Shown here piece after piece: positions 1-12,745 of a DNA stretch of 64,000 nt. The notes below the pieces were generated by a model. That model was given only the letters and a program-made list of their open reading frames with translations, did not search any database and was not told where the DNA came from. The stretch's first letter is position 1. The number at the start of each line of letters is the position of its first letter. Source of the DNA: Cristatella mucedo (lineage: Eukaryota > Bryozoa > Phylactolaemata > Cristatellidae); the NCBI GenBank assembly GCA_009760855.2, contig WPIO01000038.1:1641001-1705000 (forward strand). The letters are read 5' to 3'. The position numbers and the translations under genes are program-made.

Positions 1-236
1 TATTCGTCCTTGATGTTCTTACGTGTGCTGACACTGTGAATGCTGCCACTAACCACATTTGCATGCTGACCCTTTGCATGTCACCTCTAACCATGCTAAC
101 CTTTAAGTTCGTTTGTCAAGCATGATGTTACTCACCATTCAATTGCATTTCCCTTTGCAGCAAAGGTAAAGCGCCTACAGATTAAGTTCTCTGAGGGACC
201 TTTATCAAGTGCATTATTATTATTGCTATTATTACG
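1..236 (+). mobile_element. LINE-A 3' UTR and tail (element enters from outside)
   Basis: Matches the 3' end of the other LINE-A copies: a block beginning ATTCGTCCTTGATG, repeated TGCTGCCACTAACC and GCATGCTGACCC phrases, then the terminal hairpin region (AAGCGCCTA to TTCTCTGAGGG) and an (ATT)n tail. The coding part lies beyond the left edge or was never copied. Confidence 0.85.
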
Positions 237-859
237 ATAGCAGCAACTCCACCTGCGGTTTTGATTGATCTAGTTGTGTGAAATAACGAGAATACAGTTG
301 GGGTGGCGTCTTTATTTGTCTCACAGTTTATCAGTTTAAGCCAAGTTTCAGTTCGGGCGAGCAAGTCTATACCATTTTCAGAAATAAGGTCACCTATCAC
401 CAGAGGCTTATTGCACATTGAGCGACGATTCTAAAGGCAAGCGTTATGTCGAGCCGATGGAGTTATAACAGGCCTGACGACCACTAAGTTAGAGGGATTC
501 ACAATGACACACGTTGGGGACCGTGCTGAGCGGTTCGAGACAAGGCTAGAAATACTAAACGAGCGGGTACTCAGCTAGCAGTTCCAGCCCAATGAGTGGC
601 GTCTGAGCTGGCGGTTTTGGCCATGGCGGTGGCTCCGGGGGGGGGGGCTTTTTTTGTTAATGCATTGTTCATAGATCTTAGCAGCAGCCATAATATCTAG
701 GAATGCATTGGAACAACGATGACGGAGCGATAACAGCTGCTAACGATCATGACTAACATGCAGGTTACTGTCTGCCGGCATCTCCTCCATCTCCTTAGCT
801 GCTCCCAGGTTAGCTCAGTGACCCAGTGATGATCCTAGTAATGATCGATTTGATTGCTT
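237..859. other. No recognisable feature
   Basis: A run of ten G precedes a run of T near 640-655. No domain, splice-supported exon or repeat seen. Confidence 0.4.
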
Positions 860-2945
860 TCCTAGCTTCTGTGTCATCAAGATAGAAAAGATCAGAGAGT
901 GCATCCCGCAGGTGACCGCATCCCCCTAGAATCCCGTCCCTCGAATCCACACAGCACCTCAAGGTCTACAGTCCTGCAGGTGTCTAGTGACCTAGTCTTT
1001 AAGTTTATATCCTAACCAAAGAAGACAACTCGTCCTATGGACCCTGTTCTGACTGTCTTGCTTCTATGATGCTTTGATCTGCTGCTGCTATGCATAATCA
1101 ACATAATAAATTTGTCATTAGCCTCAGTTCATGTCATAGCACCTTTCAAAAAGGCTGTATTCAGGCCACTAGTCAAGAAATCTAGACTAGACCAAGAGTA
1201 CTTGAGCAACTTCTGCCCAGTCTCCCTGCTACTGGTCCTATATAAGACATTGGAATGAGTCGTGGCTAACTAGCTGACTAATATATTTAAACTTCCAACC
1301 TTGCTAGTAAATTCTAGTCTAGTTTTAGAGCTAACTACTCCAGAAAGTCAGCCATTCTTTGTTTGTACACGAACCTACTTAGGAATGCAGACATAGGTTG
1401 AGTATTTCAACTTGTTTTGATCGACCTCTCGGAAGCTTTTGATGCTTTCAATCGCCAAGTCTGTCTTAAGTGCCTCTCATCTCGCTGTGACATCGCAGGC
1501 ACTGCACTGCAACGGTTCATGTCCTATCTCAGTCGGAGACTTGAGAGCTTAAATGCAAACAGGCAGAGATCATCTGAGGAACTTCTAAAAAAAAGGGATT
1601 CCTCAGTGATCTGTGCTTGATCCCGTTCTCTTCATGGTTAATACTTTTCCTCTTACATTTCATTGCCAAGCACAATCTAGGCTTTCACTTAAATACAGAT
1701 GATAGTCAGTTGAACCTTTGCTTTGATTCCTTCTAGCTCTCCAGTGTGTCAAATTCTTTCAACTTCCTGGCTGCATGTATTCGTGATATCTGCACAAGGA
1801 TGGCAGCAAACTTTCTCAAATTGAATGAAGATAAAAACCAACTTGCTAGTTACGGGCAAATCAAGTGTAAGGTGGTTGCTTTCACGACCTCGGTCCCGAG
1901 GTCGTGGGTTCGATTTCTGCTGTGGGCGATTCTTTATCGCCACTGCAAGCAGTGGTGGTAACCGTAAAAGCTCTTCTGTCGCTATACAAAAAGAGGCTAT
2001 TTAATCAGCTAAGATTTATTTCTTATTTTAAGTGTGACTCAGAAACTCGAAAACCTGTCTCTCAAAATTGGCTCGCCAGCATATCTCCAGTTGATTCTGC
2101 CCAAAATCGGTGTCGAGCTTTAAAGTGACCTTTGATTAGACGACCACATCGGCTCCAGTCAAGTCTGCCTACTTTCAGCTGCATCACAATTGCTAAAATT
2201 TGGGCTTGTTTAGGCAGGGCTATCACGCCGACATTGGTCCGTGCTTTTGTGACATCCAGACGACTTTTGTAACTCACTGCCTACTTGTCTTCCGGCCTGT
2301 GCGCTAAGACGCTTACAGTGCATGCAAAACTCTGCAGCTTGGCTTCTCTGTTAGGAGCATAGTAGCTGCCAGATCGCACCACTTCTTGCCGACCTGAACG
2401 GGCTTCCATTCAAGCAAGGGATCAACTTCGAAGTTTTGTCGCTCACTTTTAGGTCCCTTTATTCTTTGGCTCCAGCCTACCTATCAGATCTATTCCTTTG
2501 CCAGGCCAAGTATTGTACCACAGCTTTGCGGAATTTATCTGTTTACCCATACCTCCTACACAGCTCAAATCTTTTGAAGACCGTGCTCTTAGTTCGTATG
2601 CTTCCAAGGCCTGGAACTCACTCCCAACTTGTGCCACGACTTCTCCTGACTTTACCACATTTAAAAAGAAACTAAAAACGCATCTATTTCACTGAGTATT
2701 TAGCAGGTCCCTGTGATTCTACCTTAACGTGCTTCTGCGTGGTGGAACTGTGCATGCTGCCATTAACCACGCTAGCATGTTGGCCCGGTGCATGTCACCC
2801 CTAACCATGTTATTTTTGTTGTTTATGCAGGACGCTACCACTATATGAGATCGTGCTTCCTTTCCAGCATAGATGAAGTGCCTAGAAAAAGATTGAGTTA
2901 TCTAAGGGTGCTATATCAAATGCATTGTTATTCTTATTAAAGCTT
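860..2945 (+). mobile_element. LINE-A (CR1/L2-like), longest copy, decayed, with nested SINE
   Basis: Conceptual translation with many stops follows a CR1/L2 reverse transcriptase. The linker and start of RT are near 900-1250 (VFRPLVKKSRLD, then SNFCPVSLL). The DLSEAFDAFNRQ region is at 1430, the LNEDKNQLA region at 1825, and the C-terminal block APAYLSDLFL to KTHLFH ends at 2695. The 3' UTR with hairpin ends near 2945. No endonuclease domain is left, so it is 5'-truncated. A SINE-1 copy (1869-2029) splits the region after the catalytic box. No function is expected. Confidence 0.82.
1869..2029 (+). mobile_element. SINE-1 copy nested in LINE-A
   Basis: The 161-bp insert has a pol III B-box (GGGTTCGATTTC, 1906-1917), then the family block CACTGCAAGCAGTGGTGG and CTATACAAAAAGAGGC. 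It is flanked by a 6-bp direct repeat AAGTGT (1863-1868 and 2030-2035). Other LINE-A copies read straight through this site, which fixes the borders. The A-box is poor. Confidence 0.85.
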
Positions 2946-4319
2946 GCATGTGCTTAACATCGTTTTGAAATTACGAAGGCTGGATGTAGGTTTCTCGTTA
3001 ATCGTTAGTCTTTGGCAAGCTATGGCATTGGCACGGCAGGAGTCGATACCCATCTATGGCTGGCTGTTTGCTGGCGATCAACTGGAGCTTTAGAAGGCAG
3101 GTGTTGTTTTGTGGCTTGATAGTTGGTGCCTCTGAGCCGACGGGCATGGGGACTGAAACAAGGCACAGAACGGTTCTGGCTGGGTTCGCTCGGAATATCA
3201 ACATTGGTAATCGCTGCCGTGGTTTCGAAAGACTACCAATAGCTGTATGCTCTTATGAGCTTCTCTGGACGTTGTCTGTACATGCCCCAAAGACCGTCAA
3301 GTTATAAGCAGTAAAAGACTGAATAGCATTATGATGAATCCCAATCACAATCTCACATTAATCACAAGAGCTTGCAACGGTTAGGTTCCCCTAACTTCTA
3401 AATTAAGTCTGACGTAAATTCCCGACCACAAATCACCTGCTTGTCACGAGGCTTAGAGCTTGACAGATTTCCCTTGGAATTGGAAATTCCCATTCTTAGG
3501 CTGCACTGGAATTACAGCTGTTCCTGTTGCCACCAACAGATAACGGTTGGGTAAAAAACTGGCAAAGATGGAATGAAATAAAAACATAAGAATCGTCCTC
3601 AATAATTACCCATTGCAGAAGTGTCAACGGCAGCGTTGGAAACATCGAGGCCAGAAACACTTAAGTCGGAAGAGAAAAATCCGGTCACAAAAAACGTATT
3701 CGCACTCATTAAGAGGTAGAATTTACTCGGCCAAGCTGTTTATAATTGGAAAAACCAGATTTTTTGTGAACTTTTTCAACTTGTAGATCAACGTCATCAA
3801 CAGGGTTTCCAGTATGTGGTATATTAACAATCCACTTCACATTAAAAGCCATAGTAGTGTAATCAGATAATTGAGCTCTGAGACACTTGCATGAGATACA
3901 TGTAGTCATCACTCGTTCTGGGAGAATGAGAATGCAAGACAAAGTCCAAATTACTACTCGGGTCAGTGGCTGGCTGGCCTCTGTCCAATAGATAAAGCTA
4001 GTGGGTAGCCGAAGACAAAAGTCCTAAATACTGTTCTATCGGAAAATCGCCCGACAAGCTACAAGTTAAAGTTTGATAAAGTACCCTATTATCAGGTACC
4101 AAATCTGCACAAAGCTGGCACAGATTCGGTGGGGTCGCGGGCCTTGAGTGGGTTCATACATATCCCCTTGCATGCCTCGTTTAAAGGTGTTCACGACGGC
4201 TGCAAATGTCTGACTGTGTGATACTCTAGTGGGTCTTTGCGGTTCGTTCTTCGTGTGCATGTACCTGCTTATACAATGCCTGCTGCTTGCGGATGACACC
4301 ATCAGTCATCTGGTAGTGT
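2946..4319. other. No recognisable gene
   Basis: Only short frames without domain signals. Confidence 0.4.
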
Positions 4320-4410
4320 TTTCTTTACAGCATGTGTACAGTGCCTAGAGAGAGAGAGACTCTGCTCTCTGGGGGCGCTATAAAAAAATTTATTATTATG
4401 ATTACCATTA
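4320..4410 (+). mobile_element. Orphan LINE-A/SINE-2 3' tail
   Basis: TGCCTAGAGAGAGAGA, then TCTGGGGGCGCTATAA and a (TTA)n-like tract: the terminal hairpin shared by LINE-A and SINE-2. Too little remains upstream to say which. Confidence 0.6.
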
Positions 4411-6714
4411 CTATTATCCTCGACATCCTGTACTCTTTGACTTGACCATGAGGATTGTAATCGAGCAAGATGTCGGTGCTCCGAAATCCAGCATCAGTTT
4501 GGCATGTGGCACTTTAGTCAGTCGGTTACTACAGCTCTACTTTCAGATTTCGAAGCTCGTCGTGCAAGTTCTCAAAATGCCGGCCAGCAATGCCCTGGGA
4601 GTCCGTTAAGCATCCACGTCAGGCCAGCGAAATGCAGGCGTCATGCAGGCTGGTCGCATCATCATCGTGTCATCGCTGGTCGCATGCAGGCTGGTCGCAT
4701 GCCGGGGCTGCCATAGTAGAACTTGCTTCTCCCCTGTCGAATGGCCGACAGATTCTGCAGACTCCGGAGAACCAGCCGGCGATATGGCTATCCTGGCTCA
4801 TAGCCCAGGGCTAAGTTGCTAGCTCTAGCTCACGACCTAGGTCTCAGGCTCAGGTCCTGCTGTGAGCGATCGTTAACTTCCCACTGCGAGTGGTTATGGT
4901 GGTAGCCGTCAAGGCTCTGCTATGGCTAAAAAATGAGTTTGAAAAATCAGTTAAATCTTCTTTCAGCACCCGCACAGGGCCCTGACCTGTTTCAGATCGC
5001 ATTTTGTAGGCAAGTTTGAGCTTCCTGCACCGAGGAGCTAATAGCTAACTTGTGAAGGCCAGCCTAATGGCATGCCGAAATGAGCTGGCAGTTTGGGGAA
5101 CTCCCACCAGCCACGGCCTGGCAGCATCCACTCGAAAGACCAGGTAAACAAAGCAGTGCTACTGCAGGATAAGGAACAGTAGCCTATAGTGAGACTGTGC
5201 GTGCCTTGCAACCACTGCACAAGCATAGTTGATTTGGGATTGGTTTGCACCAGGGTGGGTGGGCTGGCATTATCAAGTCAAGCTTGTCGTTGGTGCGACG
5301 ACATTAAAAGCAGCGTTTACCATCTTGTGCCGGTCTTTGCCTTAGGTATCCCGTGTTAGGCCACACTGCCTTGGCACCACTCCACGGCACAGAAAGTTCA
5401 TTGGGTGCACTCCGACTGGAAAAGCTTGCTCTTGAGCTCAGGGCGGCCTCATATGGTCGTCAATATTGTGGCGATTCCAGCGACGCTGGCTCGGCTGGGT
5501 TGGCATAGGAGTGCGTCCAACCTCACACTACACTGTGGGAGTGCGAACATCCGATTCATGTGCGTAGTGTAGTTTTGTAATAACATTTTAGTGAACTATC
5601 AGTCTACATCTGCAAAGTGACAGCACACAAATGAAGTCTCTGCTGCTTACTTGAATTTGGGTGGCGCTTGCTCTTTGCATGTACGTCTCTCAGTCTGTTA
5701 ACAGCACGAGCCCGAACCGCCAGGTTTAGTGCTAAACAACTGAGTGGTGTGCAACGCTTCAGTAAAGCCTGGCTGCTCAGGTGGTAGCTGTTCTACGGTC
5801 GCATAATCTCTCAGCTTGCTATTATTGCCGAAACACTATAGGTTATCGTGCCCAGGCAGACCAGGCAGCCTTGGCCTGCTCAAATGAATACAGTAGCTCT
5901 GTGTATGCTCCAAAGCATGAAATCCGAAATGTAAGTCTTAACGCAGGATTTAGGGCCAATTATTACACCCTGCGAGCACCACCACTGGTCTATATAACGG
6001 CCATTTCGAGAGTTTCATCTCAGTCATTGCTTCACTAAAGGCTTTGATAAATATTTTGAATTACAAGTTTAGAGATTAACAAGTACTTAACTTATTGGGC
6101 CATTTGAAAGGTTCGATTTCAATAGCCACTGGTAATCTGGTATGCCTTTAAAAATATGCGATGACACAGAAGTATGTAATTTCTTCAATCTTTCACAGGT
6201 CACACTATGCGTCTCGCCCCGTTCATCGCTTGCCCAATTATGACCTCTTTCACACCAAGACGGCACCGGCTGCCACGTGTACTTTGATCATTCCTGGCAT
6301 TCAGCATCTCCATTTTTCAACTACTTTACGGCATGCAGACTTTGATCAGTTCACCGAAACTTGCATGATGACAATAACAATCGAATGGAAGCTACACTTA
6401 TTTATTTGAGCGAACGAATGAACAGCCAAATAGCTGTACCAAAATATAGTATCATCCAGTAGCTAGGAAGCCTCTCCATCAAAATATATCCCGGATCCTC
6501 TTCACGGAGTTTTGGTGGTAGCGCCCAGACTATTCTTTTACTAGACTTCGACATTACCTCAAAAATCAAGTCTGACTAGCTTTAATTTTGTTTTCTTGCT
6601 AAATGTGAACATGTAGAGATGTATGTGACCCTAGTCAAGGTTGTCATGTCAAATCGCAATTGCGACGTCTCTTTTATTACAGTTGCCTGGCTGTTAGATG
6701 GTGTGCTAAATACA
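4411..6714. other. No recognisable gene apart from one SINE-1
   Basis: Short tandem GCATGCAGGCTGGTC-like phrases near 4650-4700; nothing else recognised outside the SINE-1 copy. Confidence 0.35.
4816..4965 (+). mobile_element. Old, degenerate SINE-1 copy
   Basis: Aligns with SINE-1: CACGACCTAGGTCTCAG, GTGAGCGATCGTTAAC, GTGGTAGCCGTCAAGGCTC and TCAGTTAAATC in the same order as the 20-kb copies. The B-box is mutated (CTCAGGTCCTG), so pol III activity is unlikely. Confidence 0.6.
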
Positions 6715-7142
6715 GTGCAAAGGTCTGCAGGTCGGCTTGCCTGTTGTCAGTAATACTGGTTCCATATTGCACTACCTTCATTTGACTTGCACTTTTCCTT
6801 TTCAAGCAGATTCTGGATATCATACTTGCGACACTTTACCTTTGGCTTTTTCGATAATCTCGCTCCAGTCCGTCTATTTGAAACTCTCGCTTTCTAGAGT
6901 CTCGATGTAGCTCTTCTCACCAGCTCTCGCTGCTGTTTGTGTCTGTGCCTTTAGCCACACTCAGCACTCCTTAGGAGATCGTACATCCCCCTAACCATGG
7001 TGTTCATTTTTTGTTTTATCATGCATGATATTACTCACCATTAAATTGCATTTCCCTTCGCAGCAAATGTAAAGCTCCTAGAGAGAGATTGAGTTCTCTG
7101 AGGGCGCTTTATCAAGTGCATTATTATTATTATTATTATTAT
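6715..7142 (+). mobile_element. LINE-A 3' fragment with (ATT)n tail
   Basis: A heavily decayed RT C-terminus (SAGRLAC near 6730) leads into a clear LINE-A 3' end: CATGATATTACTCACC, GCAAATGTAAAGCTCC, the hairpin GATTGAGTTCTCTGAGGG, and (ATT)n to 7142. Confidence 0.78.
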
Positions 7143-8465
7143 TCAGTTCCTAAGCTCCCAAAGCTATAAGTTCACATTTGTATTAAAAAAATCTATGAAC
7201 TTTAAATTTGTTAATGCTGAATTACAGCCATTCGTCGATCGCAGCATTTGACGAACGCATGTGAATCGGCCTGTTTAAGGCTTATGGGTGCTTTCGTTTG
7301 AGCAAGTCAGCCGATCTATTTCTCTTCCACCCTATAGAAGGGCAAATCAAAAAAACGTGTTCTCTGTATGACAGAACAAAAATACTCTGCATTTTGAATA
7401 TCATCATTATTTTTTCAATATTGTTCAGAATGAAAGCCAGATATTTCTTATTCAATGTGTTAGTACTCAATTTAACGGTATTGCTTGGCTGAACTTTAAT
7501 ATCAAGACCTGGTGAACACAACGGACCATAACGAGAGTTACTGTCGCATTTTGTTTCTTTACTCATGCTTAAGGCAGAGAAAAACGTCCAGACGGTCGAT
7601 TCATAAATACCATTTCTTTTTCTTAGACTGTTCTATGTGCTAAAACTTTCGCGATGAATGCTTAAATTCTTCCGGGCCATGCTATATTGTGCCCAAAGTT
7701 TTGCATGGACCTTTTCGGTCGAGAATCTGGGCTGAAAAATTTCTTCTAAAGTTTCCATTTTTCACGGTAGTGCAACATACTTATCCTGTCAGATTGCGTC
7801 TGCTAGAGTAAAACTTACTGCAGCCATTTGTGGAGTCAGATGTATAGGTCAAACATGGGAATGAAGAACTTGGCATCCACTTGGAGACCATGGCCCTTCC
7901 AGAGCGTGCATATGACTGTAAACTCAGCTAGTACATAGGCCAAATTGCTGTTTTCACATACTTCATGGAAGTCACTTTCACCTAAAATTGAAGCACTGAA
8001 ACTATTATTTTTGCAATGGCATCAGTAATTCGTTAAAGTTGATTTCCCACAGCTATTTTCCGTAGGGATCACGTCTAATGACTCTGTACCTTTCTAAACA
8101 TGGACACTAGTCAAGGCTAAAGTATTTTTTCATAACCCTCACTAATTAAGGTGGCAGCTCAACACGAAATGTTCCTAGACCTGCCAATTATAACATAACT
8201 AAACGGTCGAAACTGAGCACTTTTATTGCTGTAAGTTGAACTATAACTGATAGCGAGCTTTTGAAAACACGAAACATTACTGTTTAGTTTATTTACTAAG
8301 GTAAGTAAGCCCAGAAAACTCGTTCCAAGCTTGTGGCAGCTAGTATTCAGTTCCACAACTCACCAACCAGCAGACCTTCAGCCAAGAGTAGCTGCTGTGG
8401 TCGGCTTCTTGTCTAATATACTAGCCTAGTAGCACGTCATGCTGAATTTATATTGTAATGGAGTT
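7143..8465. other. No recognisable feature
   Basis: AT-rich, short frames only. Confidence 0.4.
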
Positions 8466-9500
8466 GGTAATAATGATAATAATGCACATGATATAGCGCC
8501 CTCAGAGAACTCAATCTCTTTATAGGCGCTTTACATTTGCTGCAAAGGGAAGTGCAATTGAATGGTGACTAATATCATGCTTGATAAACAACATGAATAG
8601 CATAATTAGGGTTGACATGCACAGGGTCAGCATGCAAGTTGGTTAGTGGCGGCATGCAAAGTGTCAGCAGCCATATGAACATGAAGGACGAATCACAGGG
8701 ACCCACTAAATACTGTCCTAAATAGGTGTGTTTTTTAGTTTCTTTTTAGTTGTGGTAAAGTCAGGAGAAGTCGTGGCACAAGTTGGGAGTGAGTTCCAGG
8801 CTTTGGAAGCATACGAACTAATGGCACGGTCTTCAAAAGATTTGAGCTGTGTATGAGGTATGGGTAAACCGATAAATTCCGCAAAGCTGTGGTATAATAC
8901 TTGGCCTGGCAAAGGAATGGATCTGATAGGTAGGCTGGAGCCAAAGAATGAAGGGACCTAAAAGTGAGCGACAAAACCTTGAAATCAATCCGTTGCTTGA
9001 CTGGTAGCCAGTGCAGGTCGGTGAGAAGTGGTGTGATGTGGCAACTGCCATGCTCACGACAGACAAGCCTAGCTGGGGAGTTTTGCACCAGCTGTAATCG
9101 CCTGATTACAGTATGCCAGCAAGCAGTGAGTTACAGAAGTCAAGACGGGATGTCACAAATGCATGGACCAACTTAAACGTGGTATCCTTATCTAAACAAG
9201 TCCGAATTTTAGCAATGTTATGTAGCTGAAAGTGGGCAGACTTGACTGGAGCCGATGTGGTCGTCTAACGAGAGGTCACCTTGGAACATGACACAGATTT
9301 TGAGCTGATTCAACTGAGATACGCTGGCAGAGCCAACTTTGAGCGTCAGCCTTTCCAATTTCTGAATCACACTGGGTTTTCCCATAATTAGCAATTAATT
9401 GGTAAATATCGAGGTGCTCGTAAGCCTTGCTAACTGAGGCTATCTCATGAGTGGTATTGAAATCAATGTCAGTTACCAAGCTCAACTGCATGAATTACAC
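8466..9500 (-). mobile_element. LINE-A 3' half, minus strand
   Basis: Read on the minus strand: RT downstream part (QLSLVTDIDF near 9490, VESAQNLCHV near 9290), then a well-kept C-terminal frame 8735-9088 with CREHGSCHITPLLTDL, HWLPVKQRIDFKVLSLTF and APAYLSDPFL, then the 3' UTR, terminal hairpin and short ATT tail at 8466-8490. Several stops; 5'-truncated. Confidence 0.85.
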
Positions 9501-10299
9501 TCGGGCACGATAATAACAAAGGTCAACTTAAGCCACTCTCAAGTGAACCACTAGGACTATAGAGACCAAGATCTTTTCATAGCCCCTAGAAAACTAATAG
9601 CAACACCAATGATCTGTTTTCCTTCTGACAATGCAAGACGTGCTAAAATAGTAAAGTTCGGGTGATCCAACAGCAGCTTTCATGCATCATCAGAAGAGCA
9701 CTACCTATTTGCCAAGGGCAGTAAAAGAATACTTGCTACGTAACTCGAACTAGTAATTCAAGTAGCAAAGTTTATTAGTCTTACTGCTAGGATAAAACTC
9801 AGGCGTAGTGACCTTTACTTTTGACCTCTGCAGAATTGCAGTTCGAGAAATTTTTTTGCGTGATCCGGAGTGCCTCCATCTTTCCACAAAAGGATGACTG
9901 GGCATTTGACTTTTATCAATAGTTCGGGGCGTGCCCACCGAATCTGGTCGTAACCCGATTGCATGAATAATTGAGTTCTTATATATTGCAGGTATTTCGA
10001 TTCATGCGGCAGATTTCTGAATCGGGATCGGAATCCAGAAAATGTAGCCGTTGATTCAGAATATTATCATTGAACCACTTAGATCTCTGATTCTAGCCTC
10101 CTAGCCTAGGCCTTAAGTGATCTTGATACCCGTAATCTGCATGACTGATCCGAGTTATAAATGCTGAGACCTACCCAGTCAAATATTTGCTCCGAAAACA
10201 ATCTCTGCGGTTAGTTGTCCTGCTAGCCTCATAATCAATGTTTCCACATTTCATGAGCGGCCGAAGCAATGCGACATCCACTAATGCTTAATAATTTAA
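9501..10299. other. No recognisable feature
   Basis: Nothing seen on either strand. Confidence 0.35.
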
Positions 10300-10470
10300 A
10301 AATATAATTCATTTTTATAGCACCCTAGGAGAACTCAATCTCTAATCAGGCGCTCCACATTCACTTCGGGGGTCTAGCCCATGAACTGGTTTATGAAATA
10401 CATTCGCATTGACTTCGGTCGTTAAAGATGAGCATTTTTAATACAGAGTTAAACCAGTGCTTTCCATCTG
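10300..10470 (-). mobile_element. SINE-2 copy, minus strand
   Basis: On the minus strand: tRNA-like head starting CTGGTTTAACTCTG, decayed B-box (GGGCTAGACCC), then the LINE-A-like tail GAGCGCCTGATTAGAG to CTAGGGTGCTATAAAA. Confidence 0.65.
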
Positions 10471-10546
10471 GATTAGCTAGCTAATAGGATGTCTTGCCTT
10501 CGCTTTGGTTGGAGTAATCCGAGCCGCCAGTCCTTAACAGACAGAC
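10422..10546. repeat. 125-bp dispersed repeat, copy 1
   Basis: About 93% identical by eye to 13307-13431 and of the same length. Its left part overlaps the SINE-2 head; the right part (GATGTCTTGCCTTCGC to CCTTAACAGACAGAC) is not in other SINE-2 copies. It may be a 5'-extended SINE-2 subtype. Confidence 0.7.
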
Positions 10547-11689
10547 ATTTTATGAATTGAGATAGCTTGTTCAGCTTTCCCGGGAAGAGAGGGTATCGGT
10601 TCTCTCGAACGCCCTAAGGCAGAAGCCTCCTCCGGTCGGATCTGATGCTGAAGAATATTAGTCCCTACGATTACATGTAATTTAGGAATTTTTACAGGCC
10701 AGAGTATGCAACCATTGCCACTACCTTGTGCTATGCTTCGTCGACTTGTTTTTAATTGGTCAGTTGTCTGCGGGAATCGGGAATATGAAGCTGCTCCGGC
10801 ACCTCCTAAGTGCCAAATCATTCGCCTCACATGCTCACTAATGAGGGGAAGTTACCCAAGCCCACTTCCTGCCGAGTCAAGGAATACCGTGGGTGTTTTG
10901 GTGCAGGCAAGTCGATTCATGATCTGGGTTGAGATCAAGAGCCCAACCTCAATTGCTCGGCCAATTCTCATGTAGAAGGAACTTTTGTATCCCAGCAGTA
11001 TAGAGGCTGCTATTACCCAAAGCCCCATTTCCCAATACCCAGTTAAAACTGGCAGAAGTGAGAAATTCGTGTTGGCGACAGCTGGTATTACTAGGCAGGT
11101 TCTAGCCTTAGGAACTTAATTCGCTAATTCCTATACAAGCACATTTTCTCTTTTACGATGCTTCCGGGCTCATTCTTTCTTGCCGTCCTTCGATGCTACT
11201 GCCATGCTATTCTCTTCGTTGAAACTCTTCCGAGTCAGCTCTGCCTTGTACTTTCTGTTAGCAGTTCGACATTGATACAGACAATAACATTACTGACAAT
11301 TGTAAGTCTTTTGAAAAGCGCTCATAGATAACACACACGGTACAGTCGCTTCACAACTTATTGAAAGAGAAATAAAACAAAAAGTAAAGAAACATCAAAT
11401 GTTACGGCTTAGCCAAGCATGCAAAGGCAGCAACTATCTACTGAGACGAGCATGCATAAGCATGCACAATACGCATGACCACTGGCTGCAATACCTGTTT
11501 AGCAACAGCTCTCAATAATGCGCTGCTAAGCAAAGCACGTATGAAAAACACAGCCCAATTGGGACGATATAGAAAGGTAATTGATGTAGCCCTTTGTGAT
11601 GATATGCACGTTTGCATACCGAACAGCCACACAACAGAAAGAGTCATTTGGATCAAGCTAAGGCTGTAAGAGCGATGCAGGTTCTCAGC
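10547..11689. other. No recognisable feature
   Basis: Short overlapping frames near 10700-10975 carry no domain pattern. Confidence 0.35.
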
Positions 11690-12745
11690 TTCTTTTCAGA
11701 TATCTTCAAATCAAGAGATGGCGTAACGCCAGTCGGAAGTGCGTTCCAAGCTTTGGGAGGGCTGAGTAAGGGAAGCGCGGCCTCCAAGGGATTTTAAGTT
11801 ACTACCGGTACAAGAAATCAACCACAGTCCGGAAAGGAGATAGTGCGACAAAAGGTGATGTGAAACCGATTCCAATTTCTAAATAACAGATAAATGATCA
11901 TTCATTTGTGTAGCACTCTATGAGAACCAAGTCTCTATTCAGGCGCTTCACTAACGCCACGGGGCTCAAGACCACGACCTCGGCCAGACCTTGGTCGGGG
12001 CGAGCACTGTAGCAACCGAGCCAAACCGGTGCAGCAGTTGATAGACATGAACAACAGACTTGAGAGATCTTAAGGGGAATAACAGAGTCTTGAGGTCGGC
12101 TGTTGCTTCATAAACAGCCAATGCAGATACGCATGAATTGTTATGTGATTTAGCGTTTGGGAATTTTAAGACAAGTAAGACTAACGGCCGAGTTTTGTAA
12201 CATCTGTAAGCGTAGTCTCGCAGTCAGGGAGACCTATAATTGGTGAGTTCCTTATGTCGAATCGGGGTCGAGGATGTAACGAGTGCATGGGTCAGTTTGG
12301 TTTTGGCTTCCTTATCCAAGTAAGCTCAAATATTTTCAAAGGGCTGCGTACGTAAAAGTACGCCGATCTGACCGTGGAGCTGTTGTGAACATCAATGACT
12401 ATAGCATTTATAATTACGATATAGTGACCAAACGCCGTAAGAGAACTGCATCCCTTTCCAGGCATAATCCAGCGATAAGTCACTTCCGATGAAGACACTC
12501 TGAGTTCAGAGGTCAGGAGCTGCAAGACAATGATAGGCTGAGCCGTTTCATATTTCACCTGCGATTACTAAGGTAGCTGTGTCGTAAATGTATGCCAGAA
12601 ACCTTGCTGCCATCCAGATACTAATGTCGGTAATTAAAGTTGCTTTGGAGCTGAGTGAGCTTTAGATGCTTCAAGCTAAGAAGGGATCAAATAACAAGTG
12701 CAGTGGAATGTCATCCACGTACAAATAAAAGCCCTATTTCCGCTT
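11690..12745 (-). mobile_element. CR1/L2-like LINE fragment, minus strand, with catalytic YVDD box
   Basis: Minus-strand translation gives FYLYVDDIPLHLLF at about 12690-12735, the RT catalytic box (usually Y/F-x-DD). Remnants of the downstream RT and C-terminal domains continue to 11690, where the block aligned with AxGAFQALG marks the C-terminus. Interrupted by a SINE-2 copy (11892-12030). It is divergent from LINE-A and LINE-B, perhaps a third lineage. Many stops. Confidence 0.6.
11892..12030 (-). mobile_element. SINE-2 copy nested in LINE fragment
   Basis: Minus strand: CCGGTTTGGCTCGGTTGC head, GTGCTCGCCCCGACCAAGG, B-box-like CTTGAGCCCC, tail GAAGCGCCTGAATAGAG ending near an AT-rich ATGAATGATC. 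Confidence 0.8.
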
